Assembly: GCA_002441545.1 (NCBI GenBank)
Contig: DJWL01000179.1
Location: 1 to 45,595, forward strand
Reading direction: 5' to 3'
DNA: 45,595 nucleotides
From: Flavobacteriaceae bacterium UBA6231
GTDB taxonomy: Bacteria; Bacteroidota; Bacteroidia; Flavobacteriales; Flavobacteriaceae
The notes under the pieces are model-generated. The model saw only the letters and a program-made list of their open reading frames with translations. It had not been told where the DNA came from and did no database searches. Below, in pieces: positions 34,993 through 43,832 of the stretch. Made by a program: the position numbers and the translations under genes. Numbering within the stretch: position 1 is the first letter of the stretch; each line of letters opens with the position of its first letter.

Positions 34993-36291
34993 TTATTTCT
35001 TAAGACTATCCACTCCAAAAAGTGAGCTACCAAATATTAATAAAACAACTAAATAATATATAAAATAGCTAACAAAATGACCTATAACAGCTCCTTTTAC
35101 ACCATAATTTTTAATAAAATATACACTTGTAATATATAACATAATTACTAAAAAAACTTCTGTAATTATATAATGCCAAAACATTTTTTTAGCTAAAAAC
35201 TGATATGCAATAACTATTGATAACACCTTTACAAAATCGCCTAATAATTGCCAGAAAAACAAATTTTCCACAGGTTGAAATTTATCTGAAAATATACCTG
35301 TAACAATAAAAGGTCTTAAAAAATATATGATTATTAAACCTAAACCAAACATGGGTATTACAGTTTTATAAAAACCAAACACTTCTTTTCTAAACTCTTT
35401 AATACCATCTATTTCACTAAATCTTGGCAAAATATACAATGCCATCAATGAATTAATCAGCATTAAATAATATTTGGAAATTCTGGTCATGGCTTCCCAA
35501 AAACCCGCATCTTTATAACCAACATTATCAATAATATAATTACGGATAGCCAATAAAACCAATGGCAAAACCACTGCGGAAAATAAAGCCATAATGCTAT
35601 AAGAACTCATTCTCTTTAAAAAATTAAAGCTTATTTGCTTTACTTTAATTAGAGACACTAAACTTCTACGGTTAATAATGCCAACTAATGTTATCAAACA
35701 TATTAAAGCTTCAGCAATGGCAACTGATATTAAAGCGCCTTCAATTTTATTTTGATAAATCAGTAATAAAGTAATTGAAAGTCCTAAAATTTGCCCAATA
35801 ATATTTATAATAATGAGCATTTTATAGTTTGAAAAACCATTCATTATTGAAAAAGAAAACATGTTCAATGCATAAAAAGGCAAAACAATTGAAAAAATCT
35901 TTATAACATATGGATAATCATTATAGGTTGGAAAAATGATGTCATTAATATTATCTGCATAAAAATAACACATGGCTGATACTAAAATAGTAGAGATAAA
36001 ACCAACATAAAAAACGGTAGATAAGGCTTTACTTAACTTTATAGTATTATTCTTAAACTCAGCAACATATTTAACCATTCCATTATAAAAACCAAGAATT
36101 GAAATGGTTTGAACTGAACTTACAAAATTTCTTAAATTTCCAATTAATGCTAATCCTTCTGCTCCAATAAAAATAGCAATAGCCTTTGAAGTTAAAATTC
36201 CAGCAATGATTTTGGTTAATAAAGAGGCTGTTTGTAAAGAGGTTACTTTAACTAAAACATTATTATTTATGTAGTCTATTAATTTCTTCAA
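34993..36291 (-). CDS. O-antigen/Wzx-type flippase (copy 1)
   Basis: A 432-residue MOP-superfamily protein, sister of the one at 31565. Shared features include the start VKVTSLQTASLLTKIIAGILTSKAIAIFIGAEGLALIGNLRNF, and FFWQLLGDFVKVLSIVIAYQFLAKKMFWHYIITEV. About twelve helices; undecaprenyl-linked glycan export to the periplasmic face. First gene of the five-gene operon, 55 nt before the FemAB-like gene. Having two flippases in one operon suggests two glycans, or a duplication that has since diverged. Confidence 0.88.
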   Translation of the reverse strand: MKKLIDYINNNVLVKVTSLQTASLLTKIIAGILTSKAIAIFIGAEGLALIGNLRNFVSSVQTISILGFYNGMVKYVAEFKNNTIKLSKALSTVFYVGFISTILVSAMCYFYADNINDIIFPTYNDYPYVIKIFSIVLPFYALNMFSFSIMNGFSNYKMLIIINIIGQILGLSITLLLIYQNKIEGALISVAIAEALICLITLVGIINRRSLVSLIKVKQISFNFLKRMSSYSIMALFSAVVLPLVLLAIRNYIIDNVGYKDAGFWEAMTRISKYYLMLINSLMALYILPRFSEIDGIKEFRKEVFGFYKTVIPMFGLGLIIIYFLRPFIVTGIFSDKFQPVENLFFWQLLGDFVKVLSIVIAYQFLAKKMFWHYIITEVFLVIMLYITSVYFIKNYGVKGAVIGHFVSYFIYYLVVLLIFGSSLFGVDSLKK

Positions 36292-36383
36292 TTAATATAA
36301 AGTATTTGTTAGTGTATGAAATAACAGAAATTTATAATAAAAATTGTAAAGCTTTATCAAATTTCCAGCCATTTCAATTAGCT

Positions 36384-36391
36384 CAAATATA
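36384..36391 (-). promoter_or_regulatory. Probable -7 element of the flippase operon
   Basis: A perfect TATATTTG on the minus strand, 92 nt before the first flippase ATG. No good -33 TTG at the expected distance. It would leave an AT-rich leader of about 85 nt in which I see nothing else. A weak hairpin (ATCCT / AGGAT, near 36410-36425) lies just upstream. Confidence 0.45.
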
Positions 36392-36457
36392 CAAAATCAT
36401 TTAAAGCTACTATCCTGAAAAAAGGATTAGGTGGTAGATTTTGAAAAATAAAGCAAT

Positions 36458-36691
36458 CTAATTTTTCTTAAAAAATAAGTAATAAATGTTAATAGCAAAA
36501 ATAATACTGTTGGTTATAATAATTGGCTTAGAAAATGGTTGAAGCATAAACCCATAAATTACAAAAAACAAGCAACCAATAGAATTCACTATACGTAATT
36601 TGATAACTGATTTCATTAAAAATGATATTAACACAGTGGCCATTGCTAAATAACCAACCCATTCTGAAATAGAGATCCCTAATATTTCCAT
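36458..36691 (-). CDS. Small multi-pass membrane protein (YgjV-like)
   Basis: A 77-residue protein starting MEILGISISEWVGYLAMATVLISFLMK and showing three hydrophobic helices. It resembles half of the Imp-YgjV inner-membrane family and is one that databases often mislabel uroporphyrinogen decarboxylase. A longer frame opens at 36739, but the start at 36691, 2 nt after the preceding stop, is best. It follows the PnuC-like gene and is last in the typA operon. Function unknown. Confidence 0.7.
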   Translation of the reverse strand: MEILGISISEWVGYLAMATVLISFLMKSVIKLRIVNSIGCLFFVIYGFMLQPFSKPIIITNSIIFAINIYYLFFKKN

Positions 36692-36693
36692 AC

Positions 36694-37458
36694 TTAAACT
36701 GTTACTTTTTCTAGTTTTAAATCGCCATTCAACTTCCAATCAAAAAACGTTAAAATAGCATTTACAAGATAAAACAAATGCTTTATAACATTTGCTAAAT
36801 TTCCTTGAATTACATTTTTTAAAATTTGAGCAATATTATAAAAAGACCATGTTAAAAATGTTTGCTCATATTTAAAAGCGGTACTAATATTTCCAACTAA
36901 CGAAATTCCAAAAATAATTGCTACTGTATGTTTGAAAAATTCATTTTTAATTGTTGTTCCAAATAGATAGAATCCAAAATATACAAGACTATAAGAAACA
37001 ATAAAAGCTGCTATTATCAACAAAAAATAAGTAGCATCTGCTTTTTTTATACGTTCACCATAATGCCATTTCTTAGTTGCTATTATAGCTATTATAAAAG
37101 TTAACGGATATGTTATTATTGCAGAACGATTTCCAAATAAATAATCAATAATTCCAGAGTTGATTGTTGTAAAAACACCTATTAAATTTCCTAAATTTTG
37201 TTGCTTTACTATCATTCTAGCTGCTAATAAAGATACAATAGCTCCAATTGTTGAAAGAAACCCGATAGGAAATGCTCCTTTTGAGATGTATTCTGTGAAA
37301 TTAGTAAGAGGAACTCCAAATTGAATTCCTCCTTGATAATAGATCGTTTCTAAAAAGCCATTATAAATACATATACTTAAAACCAAAATAACACCCACAA
37401 TATCAATATATTTTGAGTGAACAATGCTTCTTAAAAGAACATTTTCAGTTTTTTGCAA
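36694..37458 (-). CDS. PnuC-like nicotinamide riboside/NMN transporter family protein
   Basis: A 254-residue membrane protein of about seven helices. Signs of PnuC are FLSTIGAIVSLLAARMIVKQQNLGNLIGVFTTIN in the first half and TFLTWSFYNIAQILKNVIQGNLANVIKHLFYLVNAILTFFDW in the second. PnuC proteins take up vitamin B3 precursors by facilitated diffusion. The match is by pattern and not strong, so other small transporters remain possible. It starts 9 nt after typA on the same strand and is followed by the small membrane gene after 2 nt. Confidence 0.6.
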   Translation of the reverse strand: MQKTENVLLRSIVHSKYIDIVGVILVLSICIYNGFLETIYYQGGIQFGVPLTNFTEYISKGAFPIGFLSTIGAIVSLLAARMIVKQQNLGNLIGVFTTINSGIIDYLFGNRSAIITYPLTFIIAIIATKKWHYGERIKKADATYFLLIIAAFIVSYSLVYFGFYLFGTTIKNEFFKHTVAIIFGISLVGNISTAFKYEQTFLTWSFYNIAQILKNVIQGNLANVIKHLFYLVNAILTFFDWKLNGDLKLEKVTV

Positions 37459-37467
37459 ATTAAAATT

Positions 37468-39267
37468 CTAAATAACTTTATTACGCTTTCTGTCAACTTC
37501 TGTTAAGTAAATTTTACGTAAACGTAAGTACTTTGGAGTTACTTCAACATACTCATCCTTTTGAATATATTCTAAAGCTTCCTCTAATGAAAATTTAATA
37601 GCTGGTACAATTCTGGCTTTATCATCTGCTCCTGAAGAACGTACGTTACTTAATTTTTTTGTTTTGGTAACATTCACAGTCATATCATCACCACGAGAGT
37701 TTTCTCCAATAACCTGACCTTCGTAAATATCTTCACCCGGATCAACAAAAAACTTACCTCTATCTTGTAATTTATCAATTGAATAAGGGATAGCCTGACC
37801 TTTCTCCATAGAAACCAAACTTCCATTTTGACGTTCAGGAATACCTCCTTTTAATGGTTGATATTCTTTAAAACGGTGAGCCATAATAGCTTCACCAGCA
37901 GTAGCTGTTAATAGTTGATTACGTAACCCAATAATCCCTCTTGATGGTATCATAAACTTACAAATCATGCGATCTCCCTTAGCTTCCATGCTTATCATTT
38001 CACCTTTACGCATAGATACCATTTCAATAGCTTTACCAGATACTTCTTCGGGTAAATCAATAGTCATTTCTTCAATTGGCTCACACTTTACACCATCAAC
38101 TTCCTTTATAATTACTTGAGGTTGACCAATTTGAAGCTCATAACCTTCTCTACGCATTGTTTCAATTAATACTGACAAATGCAATACACCTCTACCAAAA
38201 ACTAAAAATTTATCAGCACTATCAGTTTCACTTAAACGTAATGCTAAGTTTTTTTCAAGTTCTTTATTTAATCTATCTTTTATATGGCGAGATGTTACAA
38301 ATCTTCCATCTTTACCAAAAAATGGAGAATCATTAATGGTAAATAACATGCTCATTGTTGGCTCATCTATAGCTATAGTTTTTAAAGCTTCAGGGTTTTC
38401 AAAATCAGCAACTGTATCTCCAATTTCAAATCCTTCTAAACCTACTAATGCACAAATATCTCCAGCTTGTACACTTTCAACTTTTTTACGACCTATACCT
38501 TCAAAAATATGAAGCTCTTTAATTTTAGATTTAGTTATTTTACCATCTCTTTTTACTAAAGAAATGTTCATTCCTGTTTTTAGTTCACCACGTTGTAAAC
38601 GACCAATAGCTATTCTACCTGTAAAAGATGAGTAATCTAATGAAGTAATCAACATTTGTGTTGTTCCTTCTGAGATTTTTGGAGAAGGAATATGATCAAT
38701 AACCATATCTAATAATGGTTCAATAGTTGTGGTTGGATTTTTCCAATCATCACTCATCCAGTTTTGTTTGGCTGAACCATAAACTGTTGGAAAATCCAAC
38801 TGCCATTCTTCTGCACCTAATTCAAACATTAAATCGAAAACAGATTCATGTACTTCTTCAGGTGTACAATTTTCTTTGTCAACTTTATTAATAACAACAC
38901 ATGGTTTCAAACCTAAATCAATAGCTTTTTGCAAAACAAAACGAGTTTGTGGCATAGGACCTTCAAAAGCATCAACTAATAGTAAAACACCATCAGCCAT
39001 ATTTAATACTCGTTCTACTTCTCCACCAAAGTCAGCATGTCCAGGAGTATCAATGATATTAATTTTTGTGTCCTTATAAATTACAGACACATTTTTGGAT
39101 GTAATTGTAATACCACGCTCACGTTCTAGATCATTATTATCAAGAATTAAATCCCCAGTATTTTCATTGTCACGAAATAAATGACAGTGGTACATGATTT
39201 TATCAACTAAGGTTGTTTTTCCGTGATCTACGTGTGCAATGATTGCAATATTTTTTATATTAGCCAT
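37468..39267 (-). CDS. typA: Translational GTPase TypA/BipA
   Basis: A 599-residue GTPase. G1 AHVDHGKTTLVDKIM (about 10-24), switch II DTPGHADFGGEVERVL and NKVDKE are in place. The TypA-specific C-terminal region contains GRGVLHLSVLIETMRREGYELQIGQPQVI, PSRGIIGLRNQLLTATAG and KAIKFSLEEALEYIQKDEYVEVTP-like text. This separates it from EF-G and LepA. TypA binds ribosomes and aids 50S assembly and growth in stress or cold. It has its own TACCTTTG promoter. Confidence 0.96.
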   Translation of the reverse strand: MANIKNIAIIAHVDHGKTTLVDKIMYHCHLFRDNENTGDLILDNNDLERERGITITSKNVSVIYKDTKINIIDTPGHADFGGEVERVLNMADGVLLLVDAFEGPMPQTRFVLQKAIDLGLKPCVVINKVDKENCTPEEVHESVFDLMFELGAEEWQLDFPTVYGSAKQNWMSDDWKNPTTTIEPLLDMVIDHIPSPKISEGTTQMLITSLDYSSFTGRIAIGRLQRGELKTGMNISLVKRDGKITKSKIKELHIFEGIGRKKVESVQAGDICALVGLEGFEIGDTVADFENPEALKTIAIDEPTMSMLFTINDSPFFGKDGRFVTSRHIKDRLNKELEKNLALRLSETDSADKFLVFGRGVLHLSVLIETMRREGYELQIGQPQVIIKEVDGVKCEPIEEMTIDLPEEVSGKAIEMVSMRKGEMISMEAKGDRMICKFMIPSRGIIGLRNQLLTATAGEAIMAHRFKEYQPLKGGIPERQNGSLVSMEKGQAIPYSIDKLQDRGKFFVDPGEDIYEGQVIGENSRGDDMTVNVTKTKKLSNVRSSGADDKARIVPAIKFSLEEALEYIQKDEYVEVTPKYLRLRKIYLTEVDRKRNKVI

Positions 39268-39291
39268 AATGGTGCCCTATTTTTAAGCGCG

Positions 39292-39299
39292 CAAAGGTA
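39292..39299 (-). promoter_or_regulatory. typA promoter (-7 element)
   Basis: A perfect TACCTTTG on the minus strand, 24 nt before the typA ATG. The -33 region is only TTTA-like at about 20 nt upstream. The leader is short, GC-richer at its start (GCGCGCTT) and without an SD core better than AGGG. Confidence 0.65.
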
Positions 39300-39392
39300 C
39301 GTTATATTTTGTAAATAAGTTAAACTTATGTTATAATTAAAAACAAAAAATAATATAGGTTTTTCAATTTCGTTTATATTAAAAAGGTTGTA

Positions 39393-39752
39393 ATGAAATT
39401 TATCAATCAATATACAAAATTTATTCCTTACCTATACTTCATTAGTATTGTAGCTTATTGGTTTGCAGATATTAACAAAAGTAATGGTATAACTGCGTAT
39501 CCAATCCTTTTATTAGGCACTCCTTTTTTATGGCAAATTGTTAAGCCAAATAAAAGACTAAATTTTATCTTAGGTATTACGTTTGTATGCCTATCTTCTT
39601 ATTTAATTTTAGCCTACCTTTTTGATATCCTAAAAATTTCTTCTTTTAGTTTAACTTTCAATGATTTCATCATATATGGAGGAATTTTTGCTTTATTAAA
39701 TTTCATCATGGCACTATGGATATTAAGAAATAGTATACATAGAAGCTTTTAA
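39393..39752 (+). CDS. Small hypothetical membrane protein
   Basis: A 119-residue protein with four hydrophobic helices (about 11-24, 36-50, 57-78 and 89-112), arranged in pairs, with polar ends such as NKRLN and NSIHRSF. No family recognised. It sits between divergent typA and kdsA, whose promoter begins 6 nt after its stop. Probably inner membrane; the role is unknown. Confidence 0.65.
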   Translation: MKFINQYTKFIPYLYFISIVAYWFADINKSNGITAYPILLLGTPFLWQIVKPNKRLNFILGITFVCLSSYLILAYLFDILKISSFSLTFNDFIIYGGIFALLNFIMALWILRNSIHRSF

Positions 39753-39757
39753 ATATG

Positions 39758-39765
39758 TAACTTTG
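39758..39765 (+). promoter_or_regulatory. kdsA promoter (-7 element)
   Basis: A perfect TAACTTTG, 18 nt before ATG 39784. It shows that the TTG at 39763 cannot be the start of kdsA, because it lies inside the promoter. No clear -33 TTG. Confidence 0.6.
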
Positions 39766-39783
39766 CATTTTAAATGTGAAGTT

Positions 39784-40602
39784 ATGACTCTTAATGATAT
39801 TCCTAAATTAAAATATACAAATTCAAACAATTTTTTCTTGTTATGTGGTCCATGTGCAATTGAAGGAGAAGACATGGCATTAAGAATAGCTGAAAAAGTT
39901 GTTAAGATTACTGATTCTCTTCAAATTCCTTACGTTTTTAAAGGTAGTTTCAAAAAAGCAAATCGCAGTAGAATAGATAGTTTTACAGGTATTGGTGATG
40001 AGAAAGCATTAAAAATACTTAAAAAAGTATCTGAAACTTTTGATATTCCTACCGTGACTGATATTCATGAAATATCTGATGCAGAATTGGCCGCACAGTA
40101 TGTTGATGTATTGCAAATTCCTGCCTTTTTAGTGCGTCAAACCGATTTAGTTGTTGCCGCTGCTGAAACTGGAAAAGTCGTTAACTTGAAAAAAGGACAA
40201 TTTATGAGTCCTGAAAGCATGAAACATGCTGTACAAAAAGTTAAAGATGCTGGCAATGATAAAGCTTGGATAACCGATAGAGGTACCATGTTTGGCTATC
40301 AGGATATGATTGTTGACTTTAGGGGAATTCCAACCATGAGAGCTTTTGCCCCGACTATTCTTGATGTAACTCACTCTCTTCAACAACCTAACCAAACAAG
40401 TGGAGTTACTGGTGGAAGACCAGATATGATAGAAACCATAGCTAGAGCTGGTGTAGTAAATAACGTTGATGGTTTATTTATTGAAACTCATTTTGACCCA
40501 GCACATGCCAAAAGTGATGGAGCTAACATGCTTCATTTAGATTATTTAGAAAAGTTATTAACCAATTTGGTGACCATCAGAAAAACCATTACCACCCTTT
40601 AA
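39784..40602 (+). CDS. kdsA: 3-deoxy-8-phosphooctulonate synthase
   Basis: A 272-residue TIM-barrel aldolase that joins PEP and arabinose 5-phosphate to form Kdo8P for lipid A-core. Motifs are LLCGPCAIEGED, KGSFKKANRSR, DVLQIPAFLVRQTDL, KKGQFMSPE, APTILDVTHSLQQPN and DPAHAKSDGANML. Cys24 (second Cys of CGPC) marks it as the metal-dependent class, since the metal-free enzymes have Asn there. The start is fixed by the promoter at 39758. The next gene follows after 12 nt. Confidence 0.94.
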   Translation: MTLNDIPKLKYTNSNNFFLLCGPCAIEGEDMALRIAEKVVKITDSLQIPYVFKGSFKKANRSRIDSFTGIGDEKALKILKKVSETFDIPTVTDIHEISDAELAAQYVDVLQIPAFLVRQTDLVVAAAETGKVVNLKKGQFMSPESMKHAVQKVKDAGNDKAWITDRGTMFGYQDMIVDFRGIPTMRAFAPTILDVTHSLQQPNQTSGVTGGRPDMIETIARAGVVNNVDGLFIETHFDPAHAKSDGANMLHLDYLEKLLTNLVTIRKTITTL

Positions 40603-40614
40603 TTCATTAAACAC

Positions 40615-41475
40615 ATGAACAATTTCTACTTTAGACCTATTTTGGGTATAGCATCCCTTTTGTTTTCTTGTAACATTTCGGCACAAAAATCAACACAGTC
40701 AAAATACACAGAAAATAAAAAAGGGCAGTTTTTTATAAGTTGGGGAGGCAATAGAGAATCCTATTCAAAATCAGACATTACTTTCAAGGGTGAAGATTAT
40801 AACTTCACCATTCATGATGCTACAGCACATGATAAACCTAAAGGATGGCACGTTGATTATATAAATCCAACAAGAATTACCATACCTCAAACCAATATAA
40901 AAATGGGTTATTACATTTCTGACAACTATGCTATTTCTTTTGGTATAGATCATATGAAATATGTTATGTATCGAAATGAATCAAGAAAATTAGAAGGCTA
41001 TATAGATTTACCAGATACAGAACCAGGATCAGTATATAATGGTGTTTACAACAATGAACAATTTCTTGTTTCTGAAGATTTTTTAAAATTTGAGCACACT
41101 AATGGTTTAAATTATGCTTACCTAGAGTTTGCACGAGTAGATGATATTTCTTCGATTTTCCATATTCAAAACACAGATAAATTTCAAGTTAATTTTACCG
41201 AAGGTTTAGGTGGCGGAATTTTATACCCAAAAACTAATACAACATTACTTCAAAAGGACAGATATGATGAATTTCATTTAGCAGGTTACGGAATTTCAAT
41301 CAATGCCGGGCTTAATTTTACCTTTTTAAAACATTTCTTTATTGAAACCGATTTAAAAGGTGGTTATATTAATATGCCAGATATAAGAACAACTAGTAAT
41401 ACTGCAGAAAGCGCATCGCAACATTTCTTTTATTTACAACGAATTTTGTCTATTGGAGGTATTTTTAGAATATAA
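40615..41475 (+). CDS. Predicted outer-membrane beta-barrel protein
   Basis: A 286-residue protein with signal peptide (FRPILGIASLLFSCNISAQ) and then alternating strands rich in Tyr, Phe and Gly, such as TNIKMGYYISDNYAISFGIDHMKYVMY and FLKHFFIETDLKGGYINMP. It ends in SIGGIFRI, fitting a barrel C-terminus. Similar unassigned proteins are common next to kdsA in flavobacteria, as I recall it, but no function is known. Probably an eight- to ten-strand barrel. Cotranscribed with kdsA. Confidence 0.7.
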   Translation: MNNFYFRPILGIASLLFSCNISAQKSTQSKYTENKKGQFFISWGGNRESYSKSDITFKGEDYNFTIHDATAHDKPKGWHVDYINPTRITIPQTNIKMGYYISDNYAISFGIDHMKYVMYRNESRKLEGYIDLPDTEPGSVYNGVYNNEQFLVSEDFLKFEHTNGLNYAYLEFARVDDISSIFHIQNTDKFQVNFTEGLGGGILYPKTNTTLLQKDRYDEFHLAGYGISINAGLNFTFLKHFFIETDLKGGYINMPDIRTTSNTAESASQHFFYLQRILSIGGIFRI

Positions 41476-41478
41476 TTC

Positions 41479-41635
41479 TTAAAAAGACCAAGCTTTTTTG
41501 CTTTTACTAAGTAACTTTGAAGCTTCATGAAGCAATGCAACAAAATTGACATGGTCTAAATTTTCTAAAGTTTTTAGTTGAATAGAGCGTGTACTTGTTT
41601 GCGTTTATTACCATTCTTAAAATAGGAAAAACTAA
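41479..41635 (-). pseudogene. Fragment of a second DUF1801 gene (3' end only)
   Basis: This stretch matches the last 40 or so codons of the intact DUF1801 gene at 43833-44201. In the same strand the pieces RKQV, then SIQLKTLENLDHVNFVALLHEA and SKLLSKSKKAWSF are readable. Two extra bases at the start of the SIQL piece shift the frame (RKQVHALFN then a stop). No start codon or 5' half is found. The fragment is a truncated, decayed duplicate. The 279-nt gap between the barrel gene and the surface-protein gene holds this fragment plus a terminator and little else. Confidence 0.78.
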
Positions 41636-41645
41636 CTTTTTAAAC

Positions 41646-41677
41646 AACAAAAAACCGTTGAAGAATTTCAACGGTTT
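41646..41677 (-). terminator. Terminator of the surface-protein operon
   Basis: A perfect 11-bp stem AAACCGTTGAA / TTCAACGGTTT (41652-41662 and 41667-41677) with a 4-nt loop. T-rich exit on the minus strand, about 78 nt after the stop of the surface-protein gene. Confidence 0.85.
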
Positions 41678-41754
41678 GCTTTATTATTTTAATTCTATAT
41701 TATAAACATATAAACCTTTAGTCCAACATATTTATATTTTAGTCAATAAAAATT

Positions 41755-43128
41755 TTATTGCCCATCTGCATTATTAGTCTTTACATTGTTTGTAGCCTTT
41801 TTTATTTCCTGAGCTTTTCTTTTATATGACTCAGAAACATCATTTGATTCTCCGTATAATTCAGGGTGCAAATAAGTACCTTTCATTTCCTTTTCCTTTT
41901 CTTTTTCAGGAACAATTCTATTTTCTGTTGCATATTTATCAGCTCTTACAGCTGTAATTTGCCAGCTTACTTCTACATTAGGAATATTCGTTTGAATTAC
42001 AAATTTATTTCCAGAAACTTTTTCCTTAATGATTGCCTGAGAGAAAGTTCCTATTGTAGTTAATTGATATCTAAAATCTTTATTAGCTGCTTCAAAATAT
42101 TTAGGTAAAGTAACAGTTACATAACCATTTGCATCTGTTGTAGCATTCCCAGAATAAATATTCATCATATCAGGTGATTCCACAAAACTGTGAATTAAAT
42201 ATTTATTTTTTGGGTCTAATGGATGATCAATTTTGAATGTACCACCAGCTTTTGCAATGTTACCTGTTACATTTAAATCTCCTGTAATTGTAACATTTCC
42301 TGTAAAAGCAGCTGCTCCAGTGAAATCTGAATCACCATCTACAGATAATCTATTAATTGCATTTGAATTGTAACTTGTACCAATTCTTAATTGTCTTAAA
42401 TTAGAAAATCCACTTCTGTTAAATCTTGCAATAGTATCTGGTGTAGGACAGCCTCCCATTATATAAAGATTGTTTAAAGCTCCGTTATGTTGGAATTTGA
42501 GACCACATTCTGAACCTGCATAATTTGTGTCTTCTGCAAAATGTAATTCTCCCGAATTGATATTGTTAAATGCTCCTTGATTACCTATTGCTGCTTTTGG
42601 TGATGTATTGTTTGTAACAAGAAAGTTTAAGTTAGAATTTGTTACATTTGGTCCTACAACAACACTACCTGTATTTGTATTATTTATATTAGTACCATTT
42701 GTAGTCCATTCTGCACCAGCAACTCCGCCTGAATTTTTAGAAAACAAAGCATAAGGTACACTTAATAGTTGACTTTCGCCAGTTATAGTATAGGAAGTCC
42801 CTCCTTCAGGGTCCATTTCTGTTTTAATAAAATAAGAACCTGTAGACCAATCAATAGCTGTAAAATCCCCAGATACCACAGTTCCAGCACCTATTTCTAT
42901 GCTGATGAGACCATTTATATTTGTTGTAGGGGTTTGAGTTTCTACATAAACAGCTGTTCCAGCAGGAGACCCTTCCAAGATACTAATTTGCATTCCAACA
43001 GTTGTTGAAATAATTAGAGCATCGGCGCCATCTCTAATCACTGCTTGATAACTCATTTTTTCAGGTGCTTGAGCATACATACTCAACGATAAAAGCAATG
43101 CTATAACAATTATGTATAATTTTTTCAT
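41755..43128 (-). CDS. Large secreted surface protein
   Basis: A 457-residue protein with signal peptide (IIVIALLLSLSMYAQ). The N-terminal domain APEKMSYQAVIRDGAD to SQLLSVPYALFSKN is a common head in Bacteroidota surface and collagen-like proteins. A central strand-rich part contains FTGNVTITGDLNVTGN. Next comes a conserved globular domain GTFKIDHPLDPKNKYLIHSFVESPDM to VSWQITAVRADKYA. The tail is highly charged (EKEKEKEMKG, then YKRKAQEIKKA). No T9SS tail or lipobox is visible, so surface attachment is unclear. 41 nt after the T9SS protein gene. Confidence 0.8.
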   Translation of the reverse strand: MKKLYIIVIALLLSLSMYAQAPEKMSYQAVIRDGADALIISTTVGMQISILEGSPAGTAVYVETQTPTTNINGLISIEIGAGTVVSGDFTAIDWSTGSYFIKTEMDPEGGTSYTITGESQLLSVPYALFSKNSGGVAGAEWTTNGTNINNTNTGSVVVGPNVTNSNLNFLVTNNTSPKAAIGNQGAFNNINSGELHFAEDTNYAGSECGLKFQHNGALNNLYIMGGCPTPDTIARFNRSGFSNLRQLRIGTSYNSNAINRLSVDGDSDFTGAAAFTGNVTITGDLNVTGNIAKAGGTFKIDHPLDPKNKYLIHSFVESPDMMNIYSGNATTDANGYVTVTLPKYFEAANKDFRYQLTTIGTFSQAIIKEKVSGNKFVIQTNIPNVEVSWQITAVRADKYATENRIVPEKEKEKEMKGTYLHPELYGESNDVSESYKRKAQEIKKATNNVKTNNADGQ

Positions 43129-43169
43129 AATTAATTTTGATTATTTATTGGTTTATAATTCTTTGTTAG

Positions 43170-43664
43170 TTATTTTTTAATGATTTTAAATACTTTCACT
43201 TCTTTGTTTAGGCTTAATACTTTTAGGAAATAAATTGATGAAGGCAAATAATCAACTATAATGTCTGTCTTATTTGAAGTAATAGATTCCCCTTTTACAA
43301 CTTTACCATTAATGTCTATAATTTGGTAATTAAGCTTTAAGTCTTTGTTATTATTAATATTCAATATTAATATATCTGTGCTTGGGTTAGGGCTCACCTG
43401 AAGATCTTTTGTAATATCTAAAAAATCTATTGAAGATAAAACCTCAGATATTTCATAAGGCTGTTCCACCCCTTGAGCTACAGAGCCATTAGACCCTATA
43501 TTAGTAGTATAAGCCACTTGACCTACACTATAGGAAACAGAACCACTTGGACTGATTATATCTCCTCCCGAGGCGGAAAATGACTGTTGCGCAAAACAAT
43601 TGGGAATACCAACATACAGCACAATTGTTAAAAAAAATAAATGTTTGTTTGTTTTCATGTACAA
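43170..43664 (-). CDS. T9SS type A sorting-domain protein
   Basis: A 164-residue protein: signal peptide ending FAQQ, a Gly/Ser region FSASGGDIISPSGSVSYSVGQVAYTT and VEQPYEI, then a Por-type C-terminal domain LQVSPNPSTDILILNINNN ... DLPSSIYFLKVL-like sequence ending VKVFKIIKK. The tail directs export by the type IX secretion system and is normally cleaved. The mature part is short, without a known activity. The start could be M1 or M3. It precedes the large surface-protein gene and probably shares its transcript. Confidence 0.88.
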   Translation of the reverse strand: MYMKTNKHLFFLTIVLYVGIPNCFAQQSFSASGGDIISPSGSVSYSVGQVAYTTNIGSNGSVAQGVEQPYEISEVLSSIDFLDITKDLQVSPNPSTDILILNINNNKDLKLNYQIIDINGKVVKGESITSNKTDIIVDYLPSSIYFLKVLSLNKEVKVFKIIKK

Positions 43665-43832
43665 TTTGGATTTAAGTTAAAGTATTGTTAACAAAATTTA
43701 AAAAAGCAAACCGATTATCGTTGAAATGCTTATTTCATAGTTCCAATTTATATAAAAATAGAATACAAAAAACATCTGTAAGATTTTTTTTATAAAAATA
43801 TTTAAAGACTACAAATAATTAATCTAAACAAA

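Noticed and set aside
37468..39267. EF-G or LepA instead of TypA
   Set aside because: The length of 599 residues and the C-terminal GLRNQLLTATAG region fit TypA, and EF-G domain IV is absent.
41476..41500. AAAAAG / CTTTTT hairpin as terminator of the kdsA operon
   Set aside because: Only a six-pair A/T-rich stem, and it falls within the DUF1801 remnant; too weak to call.
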